Shown: in pieces, positions 17,586 to 27,984 of the stretch
How positions within the stretch are numbered: the stretch's first letter is position 1
Layout: every line of letters begins with the position of its first letter
Assembly: GCF_003965815.1 (NCBI RefSeq)
Contig: NZ_RXOE01000002.1
Location: forward strand, 434,001-498,000
Length of the DNA: 64,000 bases
Reading direction: 5' to 3'
DNA from: Variovorax gossypii
GTDB lineage: Bacteria > Pseudomonadota > Gammaproteobacteria > Burkholderiales > Burkholderiaceae_C
Notes under the pieces: generated by a model
What the model was told of the DNA's origin: nothing
The model's input: the letters and a program-made list of their open reading frames with translations, nothing else
The model's database searches: none
Program-made: the position numbers and the translations under genes

Positions 17586-17586
<1 letters not shown>
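17567..17586. repeat. Tandem direct repeat upstream of katG
   Basis: AGGGTGAAAT occurs twice head-to-tail (17567-17576 and 17577-17586), abutting the OxyR-like dyad. A second short direct repeat, ACTCAATT at 17606-17613 and 17615-17622, lies on its other side. The ten-base phasing places both copies on one DNA face, as expected for regulator contacts. Confidence 0.6.
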
Positions 17587-19900
<2,314 letters not shown>

Positions 19901-19910
19901 TCGAACGGTG

Positions 19911-19943
19911 ACCGCGGGCGGGCCGGTTGCGGCCGCCCGCGGT
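19911..19943 (+). terminator. GC-rich hairpin after katG
   Basis: ACCGCGGGCGGGCC (19911-19924) pairs with GGCCGCCCGCGGT (19931-19943) with one bulged G and a six-base loop. It begins 10 bases after the katG stop. No T-run follows, so it is either a weak or factor-dependent terminator or an mRNA-stabilising hairpin. Confidence 0.55.
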
Positions 19944-20035
19944 GAGTGAGTGAATGAGCTCAGTACGCATCGGCCTGGCTCCGGATGATTCCGGGCCAGG
20001 CCGGGACGCATAAGAAATGACGGCAGGAGACAACC

Positions 20036-20470
20036 ATGCTAGTCGTGAAGAAGACATCGCCGCCGGTGCCCATGGAGTTCTTCCAGCCCGAGCAGTGGAT
20101 GCATCTGCTCGAGCAGCTCGACATCATCCTGGCGACGGTGCAGGGCGACGACTCGAATCCCATACTCCGCCGCTTCGGCGCGCGCCGCCGTTCGGCCATC
20201 GTCAGGCGCCTCATGCAGGAGCGGCGGCGCCTCGTGAAGGAGATCGAGGCGTTCGGCCAGGAAGGGCTCCTCGCCTTCGCGAAGAACCAGACGACGCCGG
20301 ATGCATCGGCTTCGCGCCGCCATCTCGACGTCGAGTTCAGGCTGCTCGGCGAAGCCTTCGACCAGTGCTCCAGGGACCTGTCTCCCGACAAGCAGGCCGC
20401 GCTGAAGAGCTGGCTGGTCGCGCGTTCGCACATGCACCGGGAGCACGCCAGGTTTCTCGAGACCTATTGA
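20036..20470 (+). CDS. Helical protein of unknown function between katG and ahpD-like gene
   Basis: I do not recognise this 144-residue protein. It has no signal peptide or membrane segment and is rich in Arg, Leu and Glu, with long predicted helices (EQWMHLLEQLDIILATVQ, RRRSAIVRRLMQERRRLV, LDVEFRLLGEAFDQCSRDL). It has a single Cys and no metal-binding cluster. AGGAG upstream of the ATG at 20036 supports the start. Codon use looks like that of its neighbours. It lies in the same direction as katG and the AhpD-like gene, with gaps of 135 and 54 bases, which may mean a shared stress response but shows no function. Confidence 0.7.
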   Translation: MLVVKKTSPPVPMEFFQPEQWMHLLEQLDIILATVQGDDSNPILRRFGARRRSAIVRRLMQERRRLVKEIEAFGQEGLLAFAKNQTTPDASASRRHLDVEFRLLGEAFDQCSRDLSPDKQAALKSWLVARSHMHREHARFLETY

Positions 20471-20524
20471 AAGGCGAAAGGCCCCGGAGGCTGGTACCGT
20501 TGCCGGCAACCTCAGGAGCCCTCA

Positions 20525-20917
20525 ATGAAACCCCAGCCCATCGAATACGCGGCCGCATCCGACGAGGTGCGCGCCGTCTTCGACGACATCAAGGCCACGC
20601 GCAACGTGCCCGACGTCAACAACTTCTGGAAGTACCTCGCCAACGACCCCGTCACGCTCAGGCGCACCTGGAGCAGCCTGAAGGAAGTGATGGCGCCCGG
20701 CGCGCTCGATCCGGTGGTGAAGGAAATGGTCTACCTCGCCGTGAGCGTCACCAACAGCTGCGGCTACTGCATCGCGAGCCACCATGCGGGCGCGGAAAAG
20801 GCCGGCATGACGCCCGCGATGTTCGCCGAGCTCATGGCGGTGGTCGGCATGGCGAACGAGACCAACCGGCTCGTGAACGGCTACCGCGTGCCGATCGACC
20901 CGGCCTTCGACAAATAG
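20525..20917 (+). CDS. Carboxymuconolactone decarboxylase/AhpD-like protein
   Basis: A 130-residue all-helical protein of the CMD/AhpD family. The redox motif SCGYCIASHH gives Cys79 and Cys82 plus His86, the arrangement used by AhpD-like alkylhydroperoxidases. VYLAVSVTNSCGYC is the classical family core. It could reduce peroxides or act as a disulfide reductase; muconolactone decarboxylation is unlikely, since the CxxC is kept and no aromatic-ring genes are near. A clear Shine-Dalgarno (CAGGAG) precedes the ATG. Its place behind katG supports a role in oxidative defence. Confidence 0.88.
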   Translation: MKPQPIEYAAASDEVRAVFDDIKATRNVPDVNNFWKYLANDPVTLRRTWSSLKEVMAPGALDPVVKEMVYLAVSVTNSCGYCIASHHAGAEKAGMTPAMFAELMAVVGMANETNRLVNGYRVPIDPAFDK

Positions 20918-20936
20918 CCGCGGGTGCGGGCGGCGC

Positions 20937-23900
20937 TCAGCCGATCGTCATCAGGCTCGCGTTGCCGCCGGCCGCCGCGGTGTTGGTGCTGATCGCGCGC
21001 TCCACCACCAGGCTTTCGAGCGGAATGCGCGCGTCGCCGGAAGCGAAGCCGCGCACGCCGACGATCGGGCCCGGCCGCGCCGCGATGCGCCGCATCGCGT
21101 CCGACAGGCCCTGCGCGCTGCCGTGATGCAGCGCCGCGTCGAATGCCACCGTGTCGGAGGTCCAGTCGTTCGCGACGGCCACGCACTGGCGCACCTCGGC
21201 CGGCAGCGAAGCGCGCAGGCCCTGCGCCGCGGCGTCGGTGGGCCAGATCGCGGTGCTGCCAACTGACAGCACCGCGGCCAGCTGCGCCAGCCGGTCGGCC
21301 TCGGCATCGGCGAGACACAGCACCGCCTCGCGCGGCTCCAGCGTGTAGACATTGCGCTCGCCGGTCGGGCCGGCCAGCGTGCGCGAACTGCCGGCGCGTG
21401 ACTGCTCGGCGAACCCCGCGCACTGCGCCGCGAGCGCCGGGCGGCCGGTTTCCCGGGCCCATCGCGCCAGTGCTGACAGCGGCGTCCGCGGCACTGCGGT
21501 GCCGCCGGCCACCGCGCGCACCATCGCATCGTCCGGCCGCGCCGACAGCATGCGCAGCATGTACAGCGGCCCGCCGGCCTTGGGCCCCGTGCCCGAGAGT
21601 CCTTCGCCGCCGAACGGCTGCACGCCCACCACCGCGCCGACGATGTTGCGGTTCACGTAGACGTTGCCCGCCCTGGCGTGCTCCACGATCTGCGCGATGG
21701 TCTCGTCGATGCGCGTGTGCACGCCCAGCGTGAGCCCGTAGCCCGTGGCGTTGATCTGCCCGACCAGCGCGCCGAGGTCGCGACGGCGGTAGCGCACGAC
21801 GTGCAGCACCGGCCCGAACACCTCGCGCTGCAGCTCGGCGATGCCGTCGAGCTCGATCAGCGTCGGCATCACGTAGGTGCCGTCTTGCGTGTCGTGCGCG
21901 TATTCGCGGCCCTGGCGGAAGACCGCATGGCCGCGCGAGCGCATGGCCTCGACGTGGCGCTCGATGCCGTCGCGCGCCTCGGCGTCGATCACCGGGCCCA
22001 CGTCCACCGCCAGCCGCGCGGGGTTGCCGATGCAGGCCTGCGCCATCGCGCCCTTGAGCATCGCGACCAGCCGGTCGGCCGCTTCCTCCTGCACGCACAG
22101 CACGCGCAGCGCCGAGCAGCGCTGGCCCGCGCTGTCGAAGGCCGAGGCCATCACGTCGGCGACCACCTGCTCCGCGAGCGCGGACGAGTCGACGATCATC
22201 GCGTTCTGCCCGCCGGTCTCGGCGATGAGCGGCACCGGCGCACCGTGCGCGCCGAGCCGCTGCGACAGCGTCTTCTGCAGGATGCGCGCGACCTCCGTCG
22301 AGCCGGTGAACATCACGCCCTGCACGCGCGCGTCGGCTACCAGCGCGGCGCCGACGGTCTCGCCGCGGCCCGGCAGCAGCTGCACGGCGGCACGCGGCAC
22401 GCCGGCCTCCCACAGCACGCGCACCGCCTCGGCCGCCACCAGCGGCGTCTGCTCGGCCGGCTTGGCCAGCACCGGGTTGCCCGCAGCGAGCGCGGCAGCC
22501 ACCTGGCCGGTGAAGATCGCGAGCGGAAAGTTCCACGGACTGATGCAGGCCATGGGGCCGAGCGGGCGATGCGTGTCGTTCGAGAAATCGCTGCGCGCCT
22601 GCGCCGCGTAGTAGCGCAGGAAGTCGACCGCCTCGCGCACTTCGGCGACGGCGTTGGCATATGTCTTTCCGGCCTCGCGCGTCAGCAGGCCGAGCAGGCG
22701 CGGCATGCCCTGTTCCAGCTTCGACGCGGCGCGTTCGAGCAGTGCGGCGCGCGCGGCGGGCTGCGTGGCCGCCCAGTCCGCCGCGAAGCCGTGGGCCTGC
22801 GCGACGGCTGATTCGACGTCGGCCTGCGTGGCTTCCCGAACCTGCCCGACGATGTCGCGATGATCGGCCGGGTTTCGCACATCGTTCGCTTCTCCTTCCT
22901 GCTGCAAGGCCCCGGCGAGCATCGGCGCGGCCTGCCAGTTCTCGCCCGCGCTTTCGCGCAGCACCCGGCCCAGCGCGCGCAGGCTGTCGTCGCTCGCGAG
23001 ATCGAGTCCGTGCGAATTGGCGCGCTGCGTTCCGTACAGCGCGACGGGCAGGGCGATGGCCGGGTGCGGAAGGCCCGTGGCGCCTTCCTGCACCGCCATG
23101 TGCTCCACCGTGGCGACCGGGTCTTCCACCAGCACCTCGAGCGGGATCGCCGGGTCCGCGATGCGGTTCACGAAGGACGTGTTCGCGCCGTTCTCCAGCA
23201 GCCGGCGCACCAGGTAGGCCAGCAGCGTCTCGTGCGTGCCCACAGGCGCATAGATGCGGCAGGGCCGCGCTAGCGGGCCCACCACCTGCTCGTAGAGCGG
23301 CTCGCCCATGCCGTGCAGGCACTGGAATTCGTACTGCCCCGGCTCGTAGCGCGACGGGTCCGCCATCGTGTAGATGGCCGCCAGCGTGTGCGCGTTGTGC
23401 GTGGCGAACTGCGGGTACACGGCCTCCGGCGCATCGAGCAGCTTGCGCGCGCAGGCGAGGTACGACACGTCGGTGTAGGCCTTGCGCGTGTAGACCGGAT
23501 AGCCGTCGAGGCCGTCGATCTGCGCGCGCTTGATCTCGCTGTCCCAGTAGGCGCCCTTCACCAGCCGCACCATCAGCCGGTGCCCGCTGCGGCGCGCCAG
23601 TTCGATCACGAAGTCGATCACGAAGGGGCAGCGCTTCTGGTAGGCCTGCACCACGAAGCCGATGCCGTTCCAGCCCGCGAGCGCGGGCTCGAGGCACAGC
23701 TGTTCCAGCAGGTCGAGCGAGAGCTCGAGGCGGTCGGCTTCCTCCGCGTCGATGTTCAGGCCGATGTCGTACTGCCGCGCCAGCAGGGCGAGATCGCGCA
23801 GCACCGGGTACAGCTCGGCCATCACGCGGGCATGCTGCGCGCGGCTGTAGCGCGGGTGCAGCGCCGAGAGCTTGATCGAGATGCTCGGGCCCTCGTACAC

Positions 23901-24656
23901 GCCGCGGCGGTCAGATGCCTCGCCGATGGCGTGGATCGCCTCTTCATATGCGGCGCGGTAGCGCTTCGCGTCCTCCATGGTCAGCGCCGCCTCGCCGAGC
24001 ATGTCGTACGAATAGCGGAAGCCCTGCGCCTCCAGCTCGCGCGCGTTGCCCAGAGCCTGCGCGATGGTCTCGCCGGTGACGAACTGCTCGCCCATCATCC
24101 GCATCGCCATGTCCACGCCCTTGCGGATCAGCGGCTCGCCGCCCTTGCCGATGAGGCGCGTGAGCACCGCCGACAGGCTGCTCTCGCTGTGCGTGGCCAC
24201 CAGCTTGCCCGTGAGCAGCAGGCCCCATGTCGCGGCGTTGACGAACACCGAGGGGCTGCGGCCCGCGTGCGACTGCCACTGGCCGTGCGCGATCTTGTCG
24301 CGGATCAGCGCGTCGCGCGTGCCGGCATCGGGAATGCGCAGCAGCGCCTCGGCCAGGCACATCAGCGCCACGCCTTCCTGCGACGACAGCGCGTATTCCT
24401 GCAGCAGGCCCTGCACGAGGCCGGCGCGGCCGCCTGCATTCCTGCGCTCGCGCAGCTGCCGGGCGATGCGGAATGCGAGCTTCCGGGCTTCCTCCGCCTG
24501 CCCGTCCGGCAGGCGGGCCTGCGCGAGCAGCGGAGGCACCGCCTGCGGCTCGGGGCGGCGGCAGGCTGCCGTGATGCGGGCGCGCAGCGGCGCGGGATCG
24601 GGTTGCAACCCGTCGGCGAATGCTGCGAAGGAAGAGGGCAGGGGGTCGGGGTTCAT
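20937..24656 (-). CDS. putA: Bifunctional proline dehydrogenase/P5C dehydrogenase PutA
   Basis: A 1239-residue enzyme that oxidises proline to glutamate. The FAD-dependent proline dehydrogenase barrel lies about residues 160-490 (GPSISIKLSALHPRY, LNIDAEEADRLELSLDLLE, RLVKGAYWDSEIK). The aldehyde dehydrogenase is about 560-1010 (ISPWNFPLAIFTGQ, ETGGQNAMIVDSSA, nucleophile in SAGQRCSALR). A C-terminal ALDH-superfamily-like domain ends in the conserved flap NTAAAGGNASLMTIG. The N-terminus starts directly with the arm region; the ribbon-helix-helix DNA-binding domain of E. coli PutA is absent, so it cannot autoregulate in that way. The open frame continues 400 codons upstream across the opposite-strand esterase, but ATG 24656 starts the homology. 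Confidence 0.95.
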   Translation of the reverse strand: MNPDPLPSSFAAFADGLQPDPAPLRARITAACRRPEPQAVPPLLAQARLPDGQAEEARKLAFRIARQLRERRNAGGRAGLVQGLLQEYALSSQEGVALMCLAEALLRIPDAGTRDALIRDKIAHGQWQSHAGRSPSVFVNAATWGLLLTGKLVATHSESSLSAVLTRLIGKGGEPLIRKGVDMAMRMMGEQFVTGETIAQALGNARELEAQGFRYSYDMLGEAALTMEDAKRYRAAYEEAIHAIGEASDRRGVYEGPSISIKLSALHPRYSRAQHARVMAELYPVLRDLALLARQYDIGLNIDAEEADRLELSLDLLEQLCLEPALAGWNGIGFVVQAYQKRCPFVIDFVIELARRSGHRLMVRLVKGAYWDSEIKRAQIDGLDGYPVYTRKAYTDVSYLACARKLLDAPEAVYPQFATHNAHTLAAIYTMADPSRYEPGQYEFQCLHGMGEPLYEQVVGPLARPCRIYAPVGTHETLLAYLVRRLLENGANTSFVNRIADPAIPLEVLVEDPVATVEHMAVQEGATGLPHPAIALPVALYGTQRANSHGLDLASDDSLRALGRVLRESAGENWQAAPMLAGALQQEGEANDVRNPADHRDIVGQVREATQADVESAVAQAHGFAADWAATQPAARAALLERAASKLEQGMPRLLGLLTREAGKTYANAVAEVREAVDFLRYYAAQARSDFSNDTHRPLGPMACISPWNFPLAIFTGQVAAALAAGNPVLAKPAEQTPLVAAEAVRVLWEAGVPRAAVQLLPGRGETVGAALVADARVQGVMFTGSTEVARILQKTLSQRLGAHGAPVPLIAETGGQNAMIVDSSALAEQVVADVMASAFDSAGQRCSALRVLCVQEEAADRLVAMLKGAMAQACIGNPARLAVDVGPVIDAEARDGIERHVEAMRSRGHAVFRQGREYAHDTQDGTYVMPTLIELDGIAELQREVFGPVLHVVRYRRRDLGALVGQINATGYGLTLGVHTRIDETIAQIVEHARAGNVYVNRNIVGAVVGVQPFGGEGLSGTGPKAGGPLYMLRMLSARPDDAMVRAVAGGTAVPRTPLSALARWARETGRPALAAQCAGFAEQSRAGSSRTLAGPTGERNVYTLEPREAVLCLADAEADRLAQLAAVLSVGSTAIWPTDAAAQGLRASLPAEVRQCVAVANDWTSDTVAFDAALHHGSAQGLSDAMRRIAARPGPIVGVRGFASGDARIPLESLVVERAISTNTAAAGGNASLMTIG

Positions 24657-24673
24657 GGGCGGCTGGTGCTTGC

Positions 24674-24720
24674 GATATATGTTGGATGATCCGCGCGCCG
24701 CGGCCGAATATGTGTTCGAA
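24674..24720. repeat. Imperfect direct repeats in the putA upstream region
   Basis: GATATATGTTGGAT (24674-24687) and GAATATGTGTTCGAA (24706-24720) are related AT-richer motifs 32 bases apart, three helical turns, in the 171-base gap between putA and the esterase gene. They could be binding sites for a separate putA regulator (Lrp-like PutR in some proteobacteria). Weak evidence. Confidence 0.3.
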
Positions 24721-24827
24721 GAGTGACGTTTCCGCTGAGTAAATCGCTGGTAAATCAGCGCGCAAGTCAGCTTGGGTGCTGCATGGCGGGCAGAGAATCC
24801 GCGTTCCATTCCGGGAGTCGCACGAAC

Positions 24828-25922
24828 ATGTCCAGCTTCAGATGGTTCTTCCCCCTGGCTCTCGCGGCCGCGTGCATCGCGCCCTGGCCGGCGCATGCGG
24901 CAACCGCCGATGCCTCCACCTGCCTGAACTCGGCCGCGGCGGAGTGCTTTCGCAGCTTCACGCCGCCCGGGGCCGGAGGCGCGCTTCATTACTACTCGTC
25001 GCTCGATCCCGATGCGGCAGCCGGAGCCACCGCCGGGCCTACCAAAGCGCTGATCGCCATGCACGGCCACTCGCGCGACGCCAACAAGACATTCGAAGCG
25101 ACGCTGCGCACCGTGCGCGATGCCGGCGTGTTGGGCGACACGCTGGTTGTCGCGCCGCTCTTCCAGGTGCCCACCGACAAGGCGACCGCCGGCCGCTGCA
25201 CCAGCCCGGGCCTGCCCGCGCCTCAGACCGGCGACCTGCTGTGGAGCTGCGGCTCGTGGCTCGAAGGCGGCCGCTCGGCATCGGGCAGCCGCATCGGCTC
25301 GTTCGCGGTCATGGATGCGCTCGTGGCCGACATCGCGCAGCGCTGGCCCAGCCTGCGCACCATCACCATCGCCGGCTTCTCGGCAGGCGGGCAGTTCGTG
25401 CAGCGCTACGCCGCCTTCGCGCGCAACGACGCCGTGACGGGCAAGGTCGCCATGCGCTTCGTGGTGGCCGACCCGAGCACGTGGCTCTATTTCGACCCGG
25501 TGCGCCCCAAGCTTTCGCCCGACGGTGCGACCGTCTCTGGCTTCGCGGTGCCCGATGCTGCCGCGTGCCCCGAAATGAACCGCTGGAAGTACGGCACAGA
25601 CGACCTGCCCGCGCACCTCGGCCGCAGTGCCGAGCAGGCGCGCCGGCAGTACGCGCTGGCCGACATCGGCTACCTCGAAGGCGCGCTGGACAGCAACGAC
25701 GCCAGGGGCACCGCCTACCGCGTGCTCGACAAGTCCTGCGCCGCCATGGCGCAGGGCTCGTTCCGCCTGCAGCGCGGCCTGGCCTATGCGCAGTACGACC
25801 GCACGCTGCTCGCGCCGGACAAGCGCCGTGAAGTCGTGGTGGTGCCGGGCTGCGCGCACGACGTGGCCTGTGTCTTTCCGTCGGAGGCCGCGCGCGCCAC
25901 GCTGATCGGCCCTTCGCGATGA
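24828..25922 (+). CDS. Exported alpha/beta-hydrolase (esterase/depolymerase-like)
   Basis: A 364-residue protein with a signal peptide (residues 1-24, PWPAHA/ATA). The fold is an alpha/beta hydrolase: KALIAMHGHSRDANKTF supplies the oxyanion strand and ITIAGFSAGGQFVQRYAAF the nucleophile elbow, Ser185. PGCAHDVACVF near the C-terminus probably holds the catalytic His. Four or more Cys suggest disulfides. It resembles extracellular esterases and PHB-depolymerase-like enzymes, but the substrate cannot be assigned. ATG 24828 with GGGAG ten bases upstream begins the signal peptide. Divergent from putA. Confidence 0.8.
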   Translation: MSSFRWFFPLALAAACIAPWPAHAATADASTCLNSAAAECFRSFTPPGAGGALHYYSSLDPDAAAGATAGPTKALIAMHGHSRDANKTFEATLRTVRDAGVLGDTLVVAPLFQVPTDKATAGRCTSPGLPAPQTGDLLWSCGSWLEGGRSASGSRIGSFAVMDALVADIAQRWPSLRTITIAGFSAGGQFVQRYAAFARNDAVTGKVAMRFVVADPSTWLYFDPVRPKLSPDGATVSGFAVPDAAACPEMNRWKYGTDDLPAHLGRSAEQARRQYALADIGYLEGALDSNDARGTAYRVLDKSCAAMAQGSFRLQRGLAYAQYDRTLLAPDKRREVVVVPGCAHDVACVFPSEAARATLIGPSR

Positions 25923-25959
25923 AGATGCTCCGCGGGGAGGATGGGCAGAGTCGGGAGGG

Positions 25960-25988
25960 TTGACGGAATTTCCTTCATGGTGGATATT
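25960..25988 (+). promoter_or_regulatory. Promoter of the XRE-cupin regulator operon
   Basis: TTGACG (25960-25965), a 17-base spacer and GATATT (25983-25988) make a good sigma-70 promoter. The transcript would begin near 25995, only a few bases before ATG 25998, which has no Shine-Dalgarno. The mRNA may therefore be leaderless or nearly so. Confidence 0.55.
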
Positions 25989-26008
25989 TCATCCAATATG
26001 AAGGAAAT
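25968..26008. promoter_or_regulatory. 41-base concentric palindrome, likely autoregulatory operator
   Basis: Outer arms ATTTCCTTCAT (25968-25978) and ATGAAGGAAAT (25998-26008) are a perfect 11-bp inverted repeat. Nested with the same centre (25988) are TGGAT (25981-25985) and ATCCA (25991-25995). The element covers the predicted -10 and the start codon of the XRE gene, the ideal place for a repressor. Confidence 0.75.
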
Positions 26009-26615
26009 AGAAGAAGCACCCGGCGCCGGGGCATCCGGCCTCAACGACCGCATCGCGCAGCGCGTGCGAGACCTGCGCGCGGCCAGCGGCCTCTCGCTCG
26101 ACGCGCTGGCCACGCACTGCGGCGTCAGCCGCTCCATGATCTCGCTCATAGAGCGCGGCGAGAGCAGCCCCACCGCCGTGGTCCTGGAAAAACTCGCGAC
26201 CGGCCTCGGCGTGTCGCTGGCCTCGCTGTTCGAGGCACCGGCTCTCGCGGCCGACCCGGTGTCGCGGCTGGCCGACCAGCTGCAGTGGCGCGATCCGCAT
26301 TCAGGCTACGTGCGGCGCAACGTGTCGCCCGGCGGCTTCGCTTCGCCGATACAGATCGTCGAGGTGCTGTTTCCGCCGAAGGCCCGCGTGGCCTACGAGA
26401 CATCGGCGCGCGAGCCGCTTATCCACCAGCAGGTGTGGGTGCTCGACGGCGTCATCGAACTCGCGCTGGGCGACGAGAGCCACCGGCTCGGGACCGGCGA
26501 CTGCCTGGCCATGGTGCTCGACCGCCCCATGAGCTACTACAACCCTTCGCGCAAGAACACCCGCTACGTGGTCGTGATCGCGACCATGCCTTCCGCGCCC
26601 GCTTCCTGGAGATGA
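25998..26615 (+). CDS. XRE-family regulator with C-terminal cupin domain
   Basis: A 205-residue regulator of the HTH-plus-cupin type. The helix-turn-helix is residues 20-77 (QRVRDLRAASGLSLDALA, then VSRSMISLIERGESSPT) and the cupin about 120-200 (QIVEVLFPPKARVAYE, QQVWVLDGVIELALGDE, HRLGTGDCLAM). Earlier in-frame ATGs exist at 25941 and 25977. The first has its G-rich run directly abutting the codon, and the second lies inside the palindrome; the promoter model favours 25998. It is followed at once by a GNAT and a methyltransferase gene. Such regulators usually repress their own operon until a small ligand binds the cupin. Confidence 0.82.
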   Translation: MKEIEEAPGAGASGLNDRIAQRVRDLRAASGLSLDALATHCGVSRSMISLIERGESSPTAVVLEKLATGLGVSLASLFEAPALAADPVSRLADQLQWRDPHSGYVRRNVSPGGFASPIQIVEVLFPPKARVAYETSAREPLIHQQVWVLDGVIELALGDESHRLGTGDCLAMVLDRPMSYYNPSRKNTRYVVVIATMPSAPASWR

Positions 26616-26616
26616 G

Positions 26617-27162
26617 ATGAACCGAACGACGAATTCCGACGACAGCAGCCCGCGCATCCGCCTGCTGGACACCGTCACCGATGCGCAGTTGCGCGAGCTG
26701 GCCGCCGTGCTGGCCGATTGCGTGGAGGGCGGCGCATCGGTGAGCTTCATGCAGCCGCTGACCGAGGCCCGCGCGCAGGCCTTCTGGCGCCACGTGGCCG
26801 ACGGCGTGGCGAGCGGCGAGCGCGCGCTGCTGGTGGCGGAGGACGAAGAAGGCATCCTCGGCACCGTGCAGGTCGTGCTGGCCCTGCCCGAGAACCAGCC
26901 GCATCGCGGCGAGGTGGCAAAGATGCTCGTGCACCGCCGCGCGCGCCGCAGGGGCATCGGTGCGCTGCTGATGAAGGCGGCCGAAGAGCTGGCGCGCGAG
27001 CGCGGCAAGACGCTGCTGGTGCTCGACACATCGAGCGCCGATGCCGAGCGGCTCTACGAGCGCTCGGGCTGGGTGCGTGTCGGCTCGATCCCGGGCTACG
27101 CGCTGCTGCCGCAGGGCGAGCCATGCGCCACCACCTACTTCTATCGCGAGCTCAATAAGTGA
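26617..27162 (+). CDS. GNAT-family N-acetyltransferase
   Basis: A 181-residue acetyltransferase using acetyl-CoA. The pyrophosphate-binding motif A is EVAKMLVHRRARRRGIGALL (Q/RxxGxG/A form), and the C-terminal motif B (DTSSADAERLYERSGWVRVG) is typical of GNATs related to phosphinothricin or small-molecule acetyltransferases. The acceptor is unknown. The start lies one base after the regulator stop, and its own stop overlaps the start of the methyltransferase gene, so the three genes form an operon. The arrangement suggests ligand-induced modification of a toxic small molecule or a metabolite. Confidence 0.88.
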   Translation: MNRTTNSDDSSPRIRLLDTVTDAQLRELAAVLADCVEGGASVSFMQPLTEARAQAFWRHVADGVASGERALLVAEDEEGILGTVQVVLALPENQPHRGEVAKMLVHRRARRRGIGALLMKAAEELARERGKTLLVLDTSSADAERLYERSGWVRVGSIPGYALLPQGEPCATTYFYRELNK

Positions 27163-27962
27163 CGAGCGCCAGCGCGATGGATCGCGGCTTCGACGAGTTG
27201 CTGCAGGAGGCGCAGGCCCGCCCGCTCATCGGCTGGGACCTTTCCTGCGATGGCCGCATCACGACGACGGCCACGCCGTGGAACTTCGAGCAGACCGTCG
27301 AAGCGCATGCGCGCAGGTCGCCCGACATGCTCGACATGGGCACGGGCGGCGGCGAGTGGCTCAGCCGCCTGGCCTTTCGCCCGCCACGCACCGTGGCAAC
27401 AGAGGGCTGGGCGCCCAACGTCGCCGTCGCGCGAGAGCGGCTTGCGCCGCTGGGCGTGGAGGTGGTCGAAGTGGAGGGCGCCGACGACAACGCGCTGCAG
27501 CCTGACGGCGCGGAGCAGGCGCGCCTGCCGTTCGGCGACGCGTCCTTCCATCTCGTCGTCAACCGGCACGAATCCTTCGTCGCCGCCGAGGTCCATCGCA
27601 TCCTCGCGACGGGAGGGCGCTTCGTCACGCAGCAGGTCGCGTCCGACTTCAACGCCGACTGCTACGCATTGCTCGGCCTTCCGGTGCCCGAACTCCCGCG
27701 CTGGAAGCTCGACACCGCCGTGGCGCAACTGGAGCGCGCGGGCTTCGGTGTCGACGACAGCGCGGAGGGCGCCGAGCTGATCGCCTTCGCCGACATCGGC
27801 GCCTTCGCGTGGTACCTGAAGCACGTGCCGTATGTCTGCCCGGAGTTCGACATCGACGGTTGCCGCGGCGCGCTGGAGCGCCTGCACCGCCGCATGCAAG
27901 GCGGCGAGGCGCTGGCGATGCGGCAGAAGCTGTTCTGGGCGAGCGGCGTCAGGCAGGCCTGA
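27159..27962 (+). CDS. Class I SAM-dependent methyltransferase
   Basis: A 267-residue methyltransferase. Motif I is DMGTGGGEW (about residues 59-67), with the acidic end of strand 2 (VATEGWAPNVAVARERL) and motif IV-like ARLPFGDASFHLVVNRHESF. The C-terminal part is variable, so the substrate is unknown. GTG 27159 overlaps the GNAT stop by four bases (GTGA) and is chosen on that basis; ATG 27177 is an alternative. Third gene of the XRE operon; it ends 22 bases from the convergent CPBP gene. Confidence 0.87.
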   Translation: MTSASAMDRGFDELLQEAQARPLIGWDLSCDGRITTTATPWNFEQTVEAHARRSPDMLDMGTGGGEWLSRLAFRPPRTVATEGWAPNVAVARERLAPLGVEVVEVEGADDNALQPDGAEQARLPFGDASFHLVVNRHESFVAAEVHRILATGGRFVTQQVASDFNADCYALLGLPVPELPRWKLDTAVAQLERAGFGVDDSAEGAELIAFADIGAFAWYLKHVPYVCPEFDIDGCRGALERLHRRMQGGEALAMRQKLFWASGVRQA

Positions 27963-27984
27963 GCAACAGCTGCTTTGTGGCCGT

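Noticed and set aside
24657..25859. 400-codon upstream extension of the putA frame
   Set aside because: It crosses the divergent esterase gene and promoter region; homology to PutA begins at ATG 24656.
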